Source of the DNA: Esteya vermicola
Taxonomy: Eukaryota > Ascomycota > Sordariomycetes > Ophiostomatales > Ophiostomataceae
Direction: 5' to 3'
Length of the DNA stretch: 64,000 nucleotides
NCBI GenBank assembly: GCA_002778215.1
Contig: PCDM01000012.1
Location: 1,426,001 to 1,490,000 of the forward strand
Shown here: positions 34,328 through 45,744 of the stretch, in pieces
Layout: every line of letters starts with the position of its first letter
Position numbering within the stretch: the first letter of the stretch is position 1
Translations under genes and position numbers: made by a program
Notes under the pieces: model-generated
The model's input: only the letters and a program-made list of their open reading frames with translations
Told to the model about the DNA's origin: nothing
Databases searched by the model: none

Positions 34328-35670
34328 ATGGTGCAACTAACATCTTTCGGCGTCTGGTCCTGGCGGACTCTCTGTCTTGTGGCCACGGCTCTGCCGGGCT
34401 GGGCAGCCACATGGCCAGACGGGCCGCTGAGAACATCGGCACAGTGGATCCACGATAAGTCGGGGAACAATGTTACCATGGCCGGTGTCAATTGGCCCGG
34501 GGCAGCCGATACCATGCTTCCAGAAGGTCTGCAGTACCGGAGCATTGGGGATATCGTGGACAAGATCAAGGGCATCGGCATCAACACCATTCGCCTCACG
34601 TATGCCATTCAGATGATTGATGAGATTTACGAGAATGGTGGCCAGGACATTACCATCAAAAAGTCACTGGCCAGTGCTCTGGGCACAGAGAACGGCACAA
34701 AAGTGTTCAACCAGATCCTGGCCCACAATCCTACCTTTAACGAGCGGACCACAAGGCTGGAGGTGAGAATTTGGCCGACAACAGAAGAAAAGAAGGAAAC
34801 AAAAAGGGAAAGACACGAAAAATAAAACTAACCGTGTAGGTTTTTGATGCTGTGGCCGCGGCCTGTGCCCAGAAGCAGATCTACGTACACTTGGACAACC
34901 ACATCTCCAAGGCCCAGTGGTGCTGCGGCAGCACCGACGGCAACGGCTGGTGGGAAGACACGTATTTTAGCACGGCCAACTGGACGCGCGGGCTGGCCTA
35001 CATGGCGAGACATGGCCGGGCCTGGCCGAGTCTCGTGTCCATGTCGCTGCGTAACGAGCTGCGCGACCCGACGGCCAACGCGGCCAGCCGGGCGACCTAC
35101 AACTGGCAGACGTGGTACGTGAATATAAAAAAGGGAGTGGCCGCCATCTACGACGCCAACCCCGACGTGCTCATCTTCTTGTCGGGCCTCAACTACGACA
35201 CGACCCTGAAGCCGGTCGTGCAGCGGACGGCCTTGACGCCCGGCACCGAGATCTTTAGCACGGACGATCTGGGCGGCGCCGGCACGAACAACAAGATCGT
35301 GCTCGAGATCCACAACTATGAGAACAGCGCCTCGAGCTGCAGCAGCATCCAGAGCTCGCTGCAGAATGCCGGGTTCCAGGCGATGATGGCGGGCGCCGCC
35401 CACCCGATGCCCGTGCTGCTGACCGAGTTTGGCTTCAACATGGACGCCACGACGTACAAGGGCGTCTATGCGAGCTGTCTGGCGGAGTATATCCCGTCGA
35501 TCCACGCTGGATGGATGCTGTGGGTGCTGGCCGGCAGCTACTACATCCGCTCGGGAGGCCAAGATTTTGAAGAGACCTGGGGGCTGATGAACCACAACTG
35601 GAGCGACTGGCGCAATGCAGAGTACGTAGAGGCCCAGCTCAAGCCGATGATTCAGGCGTCGCTGGCATGA
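34328..35670 (+). CDS. Secreted glycoside hydrolase family 5 (cellulase superfamily)
   Basis: Two exons, join(34328..34762,34840..35670), 421 residues. The intron runs GTGAGA...ACTAAC...GTAG, phase 0. The N-terminus is hydrophobic (TLCLVATALPGWAA), a signal peptide. The TIM-barrel has the GH5 arginine (NTIRLTYA), the acid/base in RNELRDP (E218) and the nucleophile in LLTEFGF (E341). Other landmarks are HLDNH and a Trp/Cys-rich loop, WCCGSTDGNGWW. It should cleave a beta-linked glucan or mannan outside the cell; the exact substrate is open because GH5 covers many. There is no binding module or GPI signal. It lies beside the P450, an accessory pair in an otherwise conserved neighbourhood. Confidence 0.9.
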
Positions 35671-35994
35671 GGGAACTCTCGGAGTTGAGGGTGCAAGTGT
35701 ACTATGTATTATGTCAGGCTATATGAGATCCTATTCTAGTTAGTGGCATTGATAATATACTATGTAGTAGTAGTTGTACTTGTACCTTGGTCAAAGTGCG
35801 GTGTAACTTGTACAGAGAGAGAATTATGGAGACAATTGACCCACTTTATGCACGTGCAGCTTGGAGCATCGCGAACTCTCAAAACGGAAAGACAAAATTT
35901 CGAGAAGCAAGAGAACAACTTTGCTGCGGACCACAGCACGCTCGAGAATTGTCGCTCAACGTCGACGTGGGACGCGGACGTGCGCAGAGACATC
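35671..35994. other. Spacer between GH5 and NUP42-type genes
   Basis: 324 bp, no gene seen; tracts of TAGTAGTAG-like sequence around 35760. Confidence 0.4.
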
Positions 35995-38201
35995 ATGGTG
36001 GTATGCAAGTTCTGGCAACAGGGGAACTGCAGATTTGGAAGTAGGTCGCCTCTCGCTTTTGCTCTTTTGCTCTCGCTTTTGGTTTCGCCATTTGGTTTCG
36101 ACGTTGAACTCTTCCTCGCTTTTAAAGGTCGAGGTGGAGGTCGACACCTCTCTGCCTTGCCTGACTGGAAACTGACACTTACACTGACCGCCATAGATTC
36201 TTGCAAATTCGAGCATCCCATTGCCCACCAGAATCAGAATCGCTTTGGAGCCTTTGGCACACCATCTGGCCATTCCAACGCGTTGACAGCAACACAAAAG
36301 GAACCCGGTACGCAGGCCCTCTCTCTCTCTCTCTCTCTCTCTCTTGCCTGAGGGATTTTGTCTGACACATAGTCTTGCGCAGAAAATGAGTACAATATAA
36401 CATCAGCGGGCATCGTCAAGGACCTCACAGAAGAGCGGCCACAATGGATATTTTCCGCCTACGGTCCAGGACGCAATGCGCCCGAACAACTGTTTGGAGG
36501 CCCACAGACGGAACAAAGCTTTGAAGAGCTCCGTTTGCATCACTTGAAGGGCACTGCTTCCGGAAACCCACAAGCCGCCGTGCGTTTACATTTTGCGTCC
36601 TGCTCACTTTTGTCCCAAGCTGACCGATTCATTTACACATCCAGATGCGCGACATTGACTCTCTATGCCAACAGATCCAACAGCAAATGGAAAATGCCAT
36701 AAAGAACCCTCTTGACGCGATGCGATTTGTGCTCGATGCCCAGAACCGGCACCCGAACCGACAGGATATCTGCCAGAGCAACTCGCTCCCGTCCACGACA
36801 GGGGAGTTTGCCGTGGGTAGGAACCAGCCGGGACAGCAAGGGAACGTATTCGGGACGACACAGACAGCAGCCATGCCCAGCTTGTTCGGTAAGCCGGCTG
36901 GCTCTGGCCCGTTTGGTGCTCCGGCCACGTCTGCCTTTGGCCAGCCTGGCGGATCCGTCTTTGGCCGCCCGGCCCAGCTGAATGCTGGCAGCAGCTTTGG
37001 CCAGCCATCCCAGCTGGGCGCAACGTCTGGCATGGGGGGAGCCTTTGGCCGCCCGGCCCAGCAGGGCGCCACGGCCGGGCCTGCCTTTGGACAGCCTTCT
37101 CAGCCCGCGGCGGCACCCTCCGCGTTTGGGCAGCCCTCCCAGCCAGGATCGGCCAATGTCTTTGGCAAGCCCTCCCAGCCAACACCGTCTGCTTTTGGCC
37201 AGCCGGCCTTTGGACAGCCATCGAATCCGGGCGGCGGTGGCGGCGGATCTGCTTTTGGCCAGCCAACAGCTATGGGTGGCCAGCAGAGGCCAGCTTTTGG
37301 AGCCTCGCCCTTTGGCCAGCCAGCAGCCTCGGGATTCTCCAAATTCGCACAGCCAGCAGCCACTTCTGGCAACGCGTTTGGACAGCCATCCCAGCCAGGA
37401 CAGGGCGCTGGCGGGAGCGGCAACGTCTTTGGACAGTCCGCTTTCGGACAGGCTTCTGGTCTGGGCAAGGGACCTTCGCCGTTTGCTGCTGCTGCCGGGA
37501 ACACGGCCAGCCCGTTTGCGGCCGCACAGAATGGCAGTGCCACCGCGGGAACCAATCCGCCCAATCCGTTTAGCAGGGCCGCGCCAGCTGCTGCGGCTCC
37601 AGCCAGCGGCTTTGCCCAGGCTTCTACGGGCGTCTTTGGAGCCAAGCCGGCCAACCCATTTGGGACTGCTGCTGCCTCGACGCCGTCTCCTTTTGGCCAA
37701 TCGAGCACCGCGGCCTCGACTGGGGCGGCAGCACCGGCCAATCCTTTCCAGAAATCAACGCCAGCTGTCAATCCCTTTAGCCAGCCATCTGGCCCCTCGA
37801 TGGGCGGACTCCAGTCGACGTCGACAAACTCTGGAGCTGCCAACAGAACTGGAATGGATGGACCTGGCGGACCCGAGGCTGAACGCCAGCACCCGGCCCT
37901 CTCGAGTTACGCCGTCTCTGACGCATCGGGTAACCTAATACGCTTCAAGGGACAGACCGTGACGTATCAGACACTGGATGGCGTGTCCACGCCGGCAGTG
38001 TCGAATCCGCAGGGAAGGCCACGGAAGATCTGGTTTCCCAAGGGACCGCCGGCGTACAACAAGGACACGGAACTGGCCAAGGAGGCCTATACCAATGATG
38101 TGCTGGCAAAGTATGACAGTTTCATGAAGACGGGGAAATTTGAAGGAGGCCTCATGCCGGAGCTCCCCCCCAGGCGGGAGTGGTGTTTGTGGGATTTTTA
38201 A
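35995..38201 (+). CDS. NUP42: CCCH zinc-finger FG nucleoporin (NUP42/Amo1-like)
   Basis: Four exons, join(35995..36040,36197..36307,36383..36579,36645..38201), 636 residues. Donors are GTAGGT, GTACGC and GTGCGT. The first junction completes a single CCCH finger (C4-x7-C12-x5-C18-x3-H22). A conserved region follows (QWIFSAYGPGRNAPEQLF, then DIDSLCQQIQQQMENA). A long stretch of FG/GQP repeats (FGQP, FGKP, FG) runs from about residue 180 to 390. The C-terminal 120 residues hold IRFKGQTVTY and a conserved end. NUP42 (human NLP1/CG1, fission-yeast Amo1) sits on the cytoplasmic face of the nuclear pore and helps Gle1/Dbp5 release exported mRNPs. Intron 2 contains a (CT)n run. Confidence 0.92.
36319..36344. 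repeat. (CT)n microsatellite inside NUP42 intron 2
   Basis: Thirteen CT units on the sense strand, 10 bases after the donor GTACGC. Confidence 0.95.
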
Positions 38202-38537
38202 CTGTAAATTTGTACTTCATTAGATCTATATACGTGGGATTTGGCTAGGCTTTCTAACCGGGATAGCGTCGTTTCATCTGTCTTTGCTTCTCTTTCCTTC
38301 ATTTTGGAGACGTCTTATTAGTCATTTTGAGCTGGTTGGCCGTGTGCGTCATAAGGCGAGGCATCATAGTGGGGCAATTTTATTAGAGCTTTCCTTTTTT
38401 ATTTTGACAGCTTTACCCTCTCTGTATTTTCGGCATGCCTCGCACGCGTTCTCTCTCGCTTCCGCGTTCTCTGGTCCACGGATAGGTGATACACAGAGGC
38501 GACACACAGAGGCGACACACAGACCTTTCTTCTTTCG
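38202..38537. other. Spacer before CUE3
   Basis: 336 bp promoter. A 13-bp unit ACACAGAGGCGAC is repeated at about 38490-38521, just before the CUE3 ATG. Confidence 0.5.
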
Positions 38538-40721
38538 ATGGCCCCGGATCCGACCCTGCCACCGCTTGCCCTGTTTCCCGGATCGGCAGCCTCTCTCGAC
38601 GCCGTGGGCTCCGTCACGTGGTCTGCCTGTTTAGCATCGTGGCTCCTTCTCAGCCGAGCCCATCTGGCCTATAGCGATGCCGAGTTTGCCGCCCTCTCCC
38701 TGCAGGACGAGAGCCTGCAGGTAGTGCCCTTCCTGGTAGGCTTCGTCCACGCCTACGCGCTGCAGGGCCCGCTGTTTCTCGGCAAGGAGGAGGAGGAGGA
38801 GGAGGGCGACGCCTCCGCCTCGACGGCCGAGCAGCTCTGCCAGGCCGTCCTGCTGCTGACGAGCCGCGCCTGGCGGCAAGAGAAGCCGCAGCAGCTGTCG
38901 GCCCTCGCGGGAGGCGCGCTGACCCGATGGGAGTTTGCCGCCGACGTCTGCCGCGCGTACGGCTTGCGACGGGCCGGACACGTCCTGCAGAGCCTTTCTC
39001 TCGACGCCGCCGACCGGCTGGAAGGGTCGCTGTCGGGGCTGAAGAAGGTCGTGGCCCGCAACCTCGACCTGGGCAGCCGCGGCGACCTGGGGCTCGTGGA
39101 GACGCAGCTGTCGCGCGTCAACCACCTCCTGGGTGCCTGGCCGGCCGCGGCTGTCGTCTTCCTCGCCGGCAGCGACTATACGGATGCCCTCGTGGCCGGC
39201 TATGGCGCCACCACCCACCCCCCGCTGCGCCAGTGCATCGTCACCCACCTCTACCTCTGCCTCGTCGGCCTCCTGCGGCCGAGCCGACCAGGCGCCCCGC
39301 CCAGATACGCTCAGCTGACCGATGTCCTGTACTCTCTCCGGGCGGCCGCCGAGGAACACAAAAAGAGCAGCAGCAGCAGCAGCAAAAACGCCCACAAGGC
39401 CCACGACTCCCTCGTGGGCGACCTCGTCTCCACCACACCCCTGATCGCGCTCCTCCAAAAGAGAGCAGAAGCGTCGTCGGGAGGACCATCGTCTCATCGC
39501 CTGCACCTCGTGCTGACCGACCTGGCCAAGTTCCGCCGAGGCGGCGATCGGCTGTGCGTGCCCCCGGGTCGACGCAAGGTCCGGCACGACAAGGGCAAAG
39601 CGCCGGCGCGAGAGGCTGGCGGGGAGGCTGGCGGGGCGGCCAGCCTCGTGGCCCACCCGTGGACGCAGATCTCTCAGATCCAGGACCTCTTTCCCGACCT
39701 CGGCTCTGCCTTTGTCGTCCGGCTCCTCGATGCCTTTGACCAGGACACGGAGCAGGTCGTCGCGCATCTGCTGGAAGGCACGCTTCCGCCGCATCTGGAC
39801 AAGGCGGACCGCTCAGAGAACCTGTCGGGCGACGCCTCGGACAGTCGCGCCGACAGGCATCAACACCACACCAGCCTGGCCCCGCATGCAACGCCTCCGC
39901 TGCTGGCGACCCGGAGAGAAGAAGAGGCCAGCGCGGCCCAGCCGGGCGGGGACGACGACGAGCTGCTCTCGCTGGTGGCCGACACATCCCGGTTGCATTT
40001 TGGCAAGCAGCGGTCGGCGCGGACGGCCGACGATGTGCTGCGGGACCGGTCCCAGGCTCCGCCCAAGGCGGCCATCTTATCGGCCCTGGCCGCCTTTGAC
40101 TCGGACGACGACGAGCGCGACGACACCTACGACGCTGCCGATGTCGGCGGAGCGGTGGTCGACAGTTCCCTGGCGCCGGGCGGTGGCGACGACCTCGCCG
40201 ATGCGCGGGACGACGTGCTGTTTGCCGCGTACCAGAACGCGCCCCAGGTGTTTGGCCGGGATGCGGCCACGCGCCGGAGCGAGGCCCGGGCTCGGCTGCG
40301 CGACGACACGGGCATGGCCGACGAGGCCATTGAAGGGTGGGCCGTGATGCTGGGACGGAACCCGCAGCAGCGGCGGCGGCTCGAGGCCAAGCTGAACACG
40401 TTTACGGGTGCGCAGACGGAGCTGACGCGGACGGCCTGGCGGGCCGACGCGGACGATGAGGACGAGGATGGTGGTGGTGGTGGTGGGCCCAGCCGCGGGG
40501 GCAGGGGGGTTGGACGAGGCGGTGGGTTCCGAGGAGGAGGCCGTGGCGGAGGCCGAGGCGGTGGAGGAGGGGGCAGAGGAGGCAATGTGGCCGGGCCGTC
40601 GGGCGAGAAGGAGACCGAACAGGCACGGAGGCGGAAAGAGGCCAGCAAGTCGAGCAGAGCCAACCATAACCGGCGGGACCAGCGGGCACGGAAGATGGCG
40701 CGTGGAGGGTTTCCAGGCTGA
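38538..40721 (+). CDS. CUE3: CUE-domain protein, Cue3/ASCC2 homologue (RQT complex)
   Basis: Single exon, 727 residues. The N-terminal 340 residues are helical, as in ASCC2. A CUE ubiquitin-binding domain covers about 375-420 (QIQDLFPDLGSAFV, then the LL pair in VVAHLLEG). A disordered acidic region follows. The C-terminal part has the family block (RRRLEAKLNTFTGAQTELTR), an RGG box (GRGVGRGGGFRGGGRGGG) and a basic tail ending KMARGGFPG. The yeast homologue, with Slh1 and Rqt4, recognises ubiquitinated collided ribosomes and splits them. The extreme GC content and RGG box are noteworthy but normal for the family. The start ATG gives a natural N-terminus. It converges on VPS41, 211 bp away. 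Confidence 0.88.
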   Translation: MAPDPTLPPLALFPGSAASLDAVGSVTWSACLASWLLLSRAHLAYSDAEFAALSLQDESLQVVPFLVGFVHAYALQGPLFLGKEEEEEEGDASASTAEQLCQAVLLLTSRAWRQEKPQQLSALAGGALTRWEFAADVCRAYGLRRAGHVLQSLSLDAADRLEGSLSGLKKVVARNLDLGSRGDLGLVETQLSRVNHLLGAWPAAAVVFLAGSDYTDALVAGYGATTHPPLRQCIVTHLYLCLVGLLRPSRPGAPPRYAQLTDVLYSLRAAAEEHKKSSSSSSKNAHKAHDSLVGDLVSTTPLIALLQKRAEASSGGPSSHRLHLVLTDLAKFRRGGDRLCVPPGRRKVRHDKGKAPAREAGGEAGGAASLVAHPWTQISQIQDLFPDLGSAFVVRLLDAFDQDTEQVVAHLLEGTLPPHLDKADRSENLSGDASDSRADRHQHHTSLAPHATPPLLATRREEEASAAQPGGDDDELLSLVADTSRLHFGKQRSARTADDVLRDRSQAPPKAAILSALAAFDSDDDERDDTYDAADVGGAVVDSSLAPGGGDDLADARDDVLFAAYQNAPQVFGRDAATRRSEARARLRDDTGMADEAIEGWAVMLGRNPQQRRRLEAKLNTFTGAQTELTRTAWRADADDEDEDGGGGGGPSRGGRGVGRGGGFRGGGRGGGRGGGGGGRGGNVAGPSGEKETEQARRRKEASKSSRANHNRRDQRARKMARGGFPG

Positions 40722-40932
40722 GAGCATGGTTTAACGGCAGATGGACTCGAGCCATGGATGGTATATTATATCTAGAAAGCTGCCATAGTAGACATGGGGA
40801 AAAGAAAGAAAAAAGGAAAAAGGTGATCGAAGAACGAAATACGAAATACAGACAACGAGCAACGCCGGCACTGGGATATCTATGTACGTGAACCCGTATA
40901 GACACAATCCTCTGAAACTAAGAGAGCACCCT

Positions 40933-43900
40933 CTAGGGCCGGAGAGCGCCCTCGGACGGACGACACACGGCACAGCCGCCTCGGAGAGAGTCGCGCAGCA
41001 GCCGGGCATGAGTAACCTTGGACCCGATCATGTTGCGCCGGCTGTGAGGGACATCGTCGCCCGGTCCGCTGAAGCCGCGGCTGGCGGCCTCGCCAGGCGC
41101 GAGGCCGAGCAGATGGGATAGATGGAACACGTGACCACAGGCAAAGCCAACGAGCGTGTCCGTCTCCCACTCGGTAAAGGCAGCCCCGCACTTGGCACAG
41201 TGTCCGGGCTTGATCTTGATTCCAGACTCGCCCTTGGCCTTGCCCTTGGCCTCGTCGCTGGCCTGGCCTTTTTGGCTCTTTTGGCCCTCTGGGCCGTCTG
41301 AGCCGGCCGCCGATCCCGGCTGCTCTTTCGTCTCTCCCGTCTCGCTCGCCACGCTGGGTACATCGAACCGGATGCCTCGACTCTGGCCACGGCGCAGGCG
41401 GGCCTGGGCGGCGGCCACTTCACTGCGCAGCACCTTGGCCGCGCCAGCGCTGATGCTGCGCTGGACCTCGTGTTCCCGCAAAATGTGGCGCAGGCCACTG
41501 CGCAGGCCCTCAATCTCGAGGCCCTCGGGAATGCGGCGCACGAGGGTGATGGGGTCAATGGCCGTGCCGACGCCCTCGAGGAGGCCGCGGATGAAGCGCG
41601 GCTTGTCCATGCTGTAGTTGAGCAGGTCGTTCCAGAGATCCGGGTCGTCCTGCTCCTTGGCAAAGGTAATGGCGCGGTGGACGTCGCCGAGTCGGTCAAT
41701 GATGAGGTACAGAGCGCGCTTCATCTGGCCCGTCTTGGAGTAGAGATAGACGAGCTCGTCAATGTAGTTGTACTTTTCGCATTCCGAGACCGCCTGTAGC
41801 ATTAATATGACGTGGAACGAGAGAGAGAGAGAGAGAGAGAAAAGACAAACCTTTTCAAACGCGTACGACGTGGACGACTTGAGAAACTCCATCAAGAGGG
41901 AGCGGTCAAACATGGCCAGCAGATGGACGACCAAGTCGGCAAAGCCGTCGAGCTGGGCGCGGCTCTCCAAGATGAGCCGATCGCGCGACTCGCCGAGGTG
42001 GTCCTGGACACCGTCGCCCTTCCACAGCCCGCGCAGGTAAAAGAACGTGTAGAGGTGCAGGCTGCGCTCCTCCAGCTGAGCCACGACCGTCTCGGGCCGG
42101 ACCAGTCCGTGCTGCGCCTCGTCCACCAGAATGGTCACGGCCTCGGCCGTGGCCTCTTGCAGCTCGCTGGCAGTCATGTGACTGGCCTGGCTGGCCGACA
42201 CGCGCAGCGTGATGAAGCTGGGAATGTCGTCCATGACGGCGTCGGCCAGGTGGAAGTCCCGGATGAGGCGGAAGGCGGCGTCGGCGTCCTGGAGCTGAAT
42301 GTACTTTTTGAGAGCCTCGCGCTGCCGTCCGTTGGCCTCGTGCATCCTGGCCAGCGACTCGACCACGATGCGCCAGTCGCGGCCCTTTTGGCCATCCTCG
42401 ACGCTGTCCTCGCGCACATCGCGGTACTTGAGCTGGTTCTCCAGGGCGGCGACGACCGTGCTGATATCAAACAGATCCACCGGCCAGCGGTCGAGGAGGA
42501 CGCGGAAGCGCAGCTTGTCCACCTTTAGGTAGTGGCCGAGCACGACCTCGTATACCGTCCGCGGAATGGGCGGCTGCAGCGGCTCCATCGGAATGTAGTT
42601 GGTGATGGCGTCCAGCTGGTCAGCCCCCGCAAACGTCCACACCCACTTCTCCCACCGATCAGCCGTGCGCAGTACTTTGCCGGCAATCTGGCCAGCCCGC
42701 TCCCAGTCCCCGGTCTCGACGACGGCCTTGATCCACAGCTCGCCCACGCGTCTCTTTTCCCGCTCGGCCAGCGAGTTGGCTTCCCGGCTCCGTGCATCTA
42801 CATCCAGGGACGAGTCGCTGAAAAAGTCGTCTGAAGGAGCGGCCGCGGCCAGAGTGCTGTCGGCGTCGACCTTGTTCGCAGCAGACCGGACGGCCGCCGG
42901 GTTCTCGTCTATCAGCTCCCACGCCTTTTGGAACTCTTCATGCTCCAGCAGCCAGTCGAGATGGTCGGCCACGTCGCGTCGGGTGGCCAGGATGCAGTCA
43001 TACGGGCTGTGTATGAATATCTTGATGCCTGCCTGAGCCATGGATGGATGCACGTGACGCGGCCGAGGAAAGCGGCTGTGGGGAGACAGCGCCGACGCAG
43101 CCGTCAGCCGAGAGGAGCTGGGCGGCGGTGTCTCGTTGCTGCCCCGGCTCCGGATACTGGCCCCTGAGCTGAACAGCATTTTTGGGTTGATGGCCGCATT
43201 CCACATGTCTGTCCCGAGATCGGCCAGCGCCTCGAGGGCGCCCTTGGACGAAGCGGCCGCTGCGGCCGTTTGTGCAGGCAAGACGCCCAGGTGGTAGTCG
43301 CCGGCCGACAGCCGCTCGAACCGGCTGACGCCGAGTCCGTCCATGCCGACCTCGGCCTGTGAATGGAGGTCGATCAGCCGCAGCTCTGGCGGCAGGTTGT
43401 TTTGGCGGCGAGGGATGCCACCGGAAGGCTCGCTGCTATGAGAGGCAGCCGAGAGCCGAGACTTGTGCCCCCTCGCGGCGTTGCCTTGTTTCTGGGCCTC
43501 ATCGGCATCGCTCTCTTCGTCGTCTTCGGGAATGCTGTAGGCCAGCACCATGAGCAGATTCCGGGTGTAGAGCGAGATGCCAGAGATGATGCAGTCCATG
43601 CGCAGACTGCTCATTAGCAGACTATAAAAAGAAGAATGGGCAAAATAAAAAGAGACTCACATCTTGGCAATGTCTACGCGGCCGACAGACCGCTCTCCCG
43701 CCTCTTTTCCGATGCCGACACCGCCAGGATGGACGTGTATGATCCAGAGAGTGCTGCCCCAACCGACAAGCAGCCGCTCGACGGACTTGTCGCTGCTGGC
43801 CATCTGCTCTCGAAGCCGGTCGGCCGCCCGGGACGAGGCCGGCTCCGGATCGACCGAGCTCGACCGCGAGCTCTCGTCATCGTCGACCGTCTGCTCGTCA

Positions 43901-45300
43901 ATCCACTCGGCCCGTCCTTTCCACACGCTGGCCATGGTATCCCATTCTTCCGTCTGCGGGCGGTCAATGTGTCCGATGCGTTTCCAGGCGCTGTCGGCGT
44001 CGGCGCTGTCGAGCTGAATCCTCGTCCGCATAATCTTGATGCCGTGCTCGTTCAGCCAGACGGCATATTTTCCCGAGAGCGACCACTTGATGGTGTTGAT
44101 GGTCCCCTCGCCCGCATGCAGGACCGTGTCTCGGCCGGTGTTGGCGCCGAGCCCCATGCTGCCGAGCCAACCAGAGGCGGCGGCGGCAGCCGTGCCCACC
44201 GTCGTGGACGTGCTCCGGCCCGCCTGTCCGCCCACGGTGAGGATCATGTTGCCGGCGAGGCCGCCGGACAGGTAGGTCCAATCTTGGCGGTAATCGGGAG
44301 AGAGAGCCACCGTCTGCACGGGCCGCGCAAAGTTGCGCAGCTGCACATCTTTCAGGTCGATCAGCGACTGGACGCAGACGTTGCCGTCGGTGGAGGCGGT
44401 GGCAATATAAATGTGGTTGGAGGGAATGTTGGGCAGGGTGGCCGGCTCGCGCGCCTTGCGAGGCGACGTGGTGGGCGAGGAAGAAGCGTCGGCCTGACGC
44501 GAAGCCGGGCGCGAGGTGCTGGCGGTAGTGTCGGCGACGAGCTTGCCGAGCTGCTCGGCCTTGGCGCTGCCGAGAGGCGGGGGATAGGGGGAGATGGAGA
44601 TGGCGGTCACCGACGCCGAATGGGCATGATAGACCCGAAGCGTTTCAAAGGCCGGGAGCTGAAAGACATGCTGGAAAACAAGGAAAACAAGGGACAGGGG
44701 TTAGCCGAGGAGGATGCCACCACAGATGAGACGGGTGTCACTTACAATGTTTCCGTTGTGTGTTCCGACAACCTATGCTACGTCAGCCACAGCTGCCAGA
44801 GACAAAGAAAACGGAGAGAAAGCAGAAAGCAGAAAGCAGAAACCGACCATTTTGTCACCAGCGACTATAAATGTGCTCGTAGCGTCTCCGTTTCGATAGA
44901 TGCCGGCCAAGTTTTGTGTGAGCCTGGCGTATTTCAGCCTCGGCTCTTCTTCCTCCTCGTCCTCTTCGTCATCATCTTCTTGGCCATCCTCTTCTTCCTC
45001 GTCCTCTTCTTCCTCGTCATTGTCCTCATCATCGTCCTCTTCCTCTTCTTCCTCTCTGTCTGCGCCGTCTTCCTTGCTGCTCCCTCCCCCACCCTCGGCC
45101 TTGTCTGGAGACCGTTTCTTGATCATTTTGCTGGCTCCCTGTTCCTCTGTACGGCCATCGGCTGTGCGTGACTCTGGCATTGTCTCGGCAGATGACGTCG
45201 TCCGTTGGGCGTCTGGACTGCTCGCAAGCTGGCCCGCCCCTTTTCCGTCGCTGTCCCCCTCCTCTAGCTTGGGGGGCTCGTCTGGCATCGCAAAAGACAT
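40933..45300 (-). CDS. VPS41: HOPS subunit Vps41
   Basis: Five exons, complement(join(40933..41793,41851..43606,43661..44670,44746..44772,44848..45300)), 1368 residues. Exon 2 is a 27-nt micro-exon encoding VVGTHNGNI, completing the conserved AGDKM-VVGTHNGNI-HVFQLP. Domains in order: an acidic Glu/Asp-rich N-terminus (about 80-120), LKYARLTQNLAGIYRNGDAT, a WD40 propeller (to about 490), a long alpha-solenoid with the clathrin repeat (TSYAFEKAVSECEKYNYIDE) and a C-terminal RING-H2 (CAKC...CGHVFH...CAVC, from about 1281). It tethers late endosomes and AP-3 vesicles to the vacuole within HOPS. At exon 4 the GCAG acceptor at 43607 is preferred because the alternative leaves a 39-nt intron. It diverges from APC1. 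Confidence 0.94.
41819..41841. repeat. (GA)n microsatellite inside VPS41 intron 4
   Basis: About 11 GA units on the + strand, so (CT)n in the transcript, shortly after the donor GTTTGT of the 57-nt intron (41794-41850). Confidence 0.95.
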
Positions 45301-45744
45301 GGGCACCGCGTGAACATGTTGTTTCAAACGGACTTGTTGGGTATCGGTGGCAGCAGGACCATGCCAGGATGTGGGCTTCTCCAGAGAGTGCCTTTTGGGA
45401 ACCGAGCTGATTGGGCGCTGTCTCTGCACTGTAGCTACGTAGTAGAGAGAGCTCCTTGTCAGGTGATGGGGTCCACTTTCAACTACCATTAAGCAGCGCC
45501 ACTCACTAGCCACATTAGCTTATGTAGTAGCTGGCACAACGCGCTGAGCGCGTTCTATTATGAGGACTTGTACAGTATTCCTATAGCTTCCTAATTCGGA
45601 GAGTGAGGGGGCCAAGAAATAGCCAAAAAAAAGAGAAGAAATAGAAAATTACAAAAAACAACAAAAAACAATAAAAAACAGAGAGCTCAGTGAACAACCA
45701 GCTCCCCCCACCTCCCTTGTCTATGGACAAGGCATTCGACAAAC
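45301..45744. promoter_or_regulatory. Divergent promoter VPS41 / APC1
   Basis: 444 bp. A-rich tracts (45625-45680) precede the APC1 start. No gene seen. Confidence 0.5.

Noticed and set aside
44900..45313. Ser-rich plus-strand frame opposite VPS41 exon 1
   Set aside because: Antisense of the Glu/Asp-rich N-terminus; TCC/TCG runs create the serine tract.
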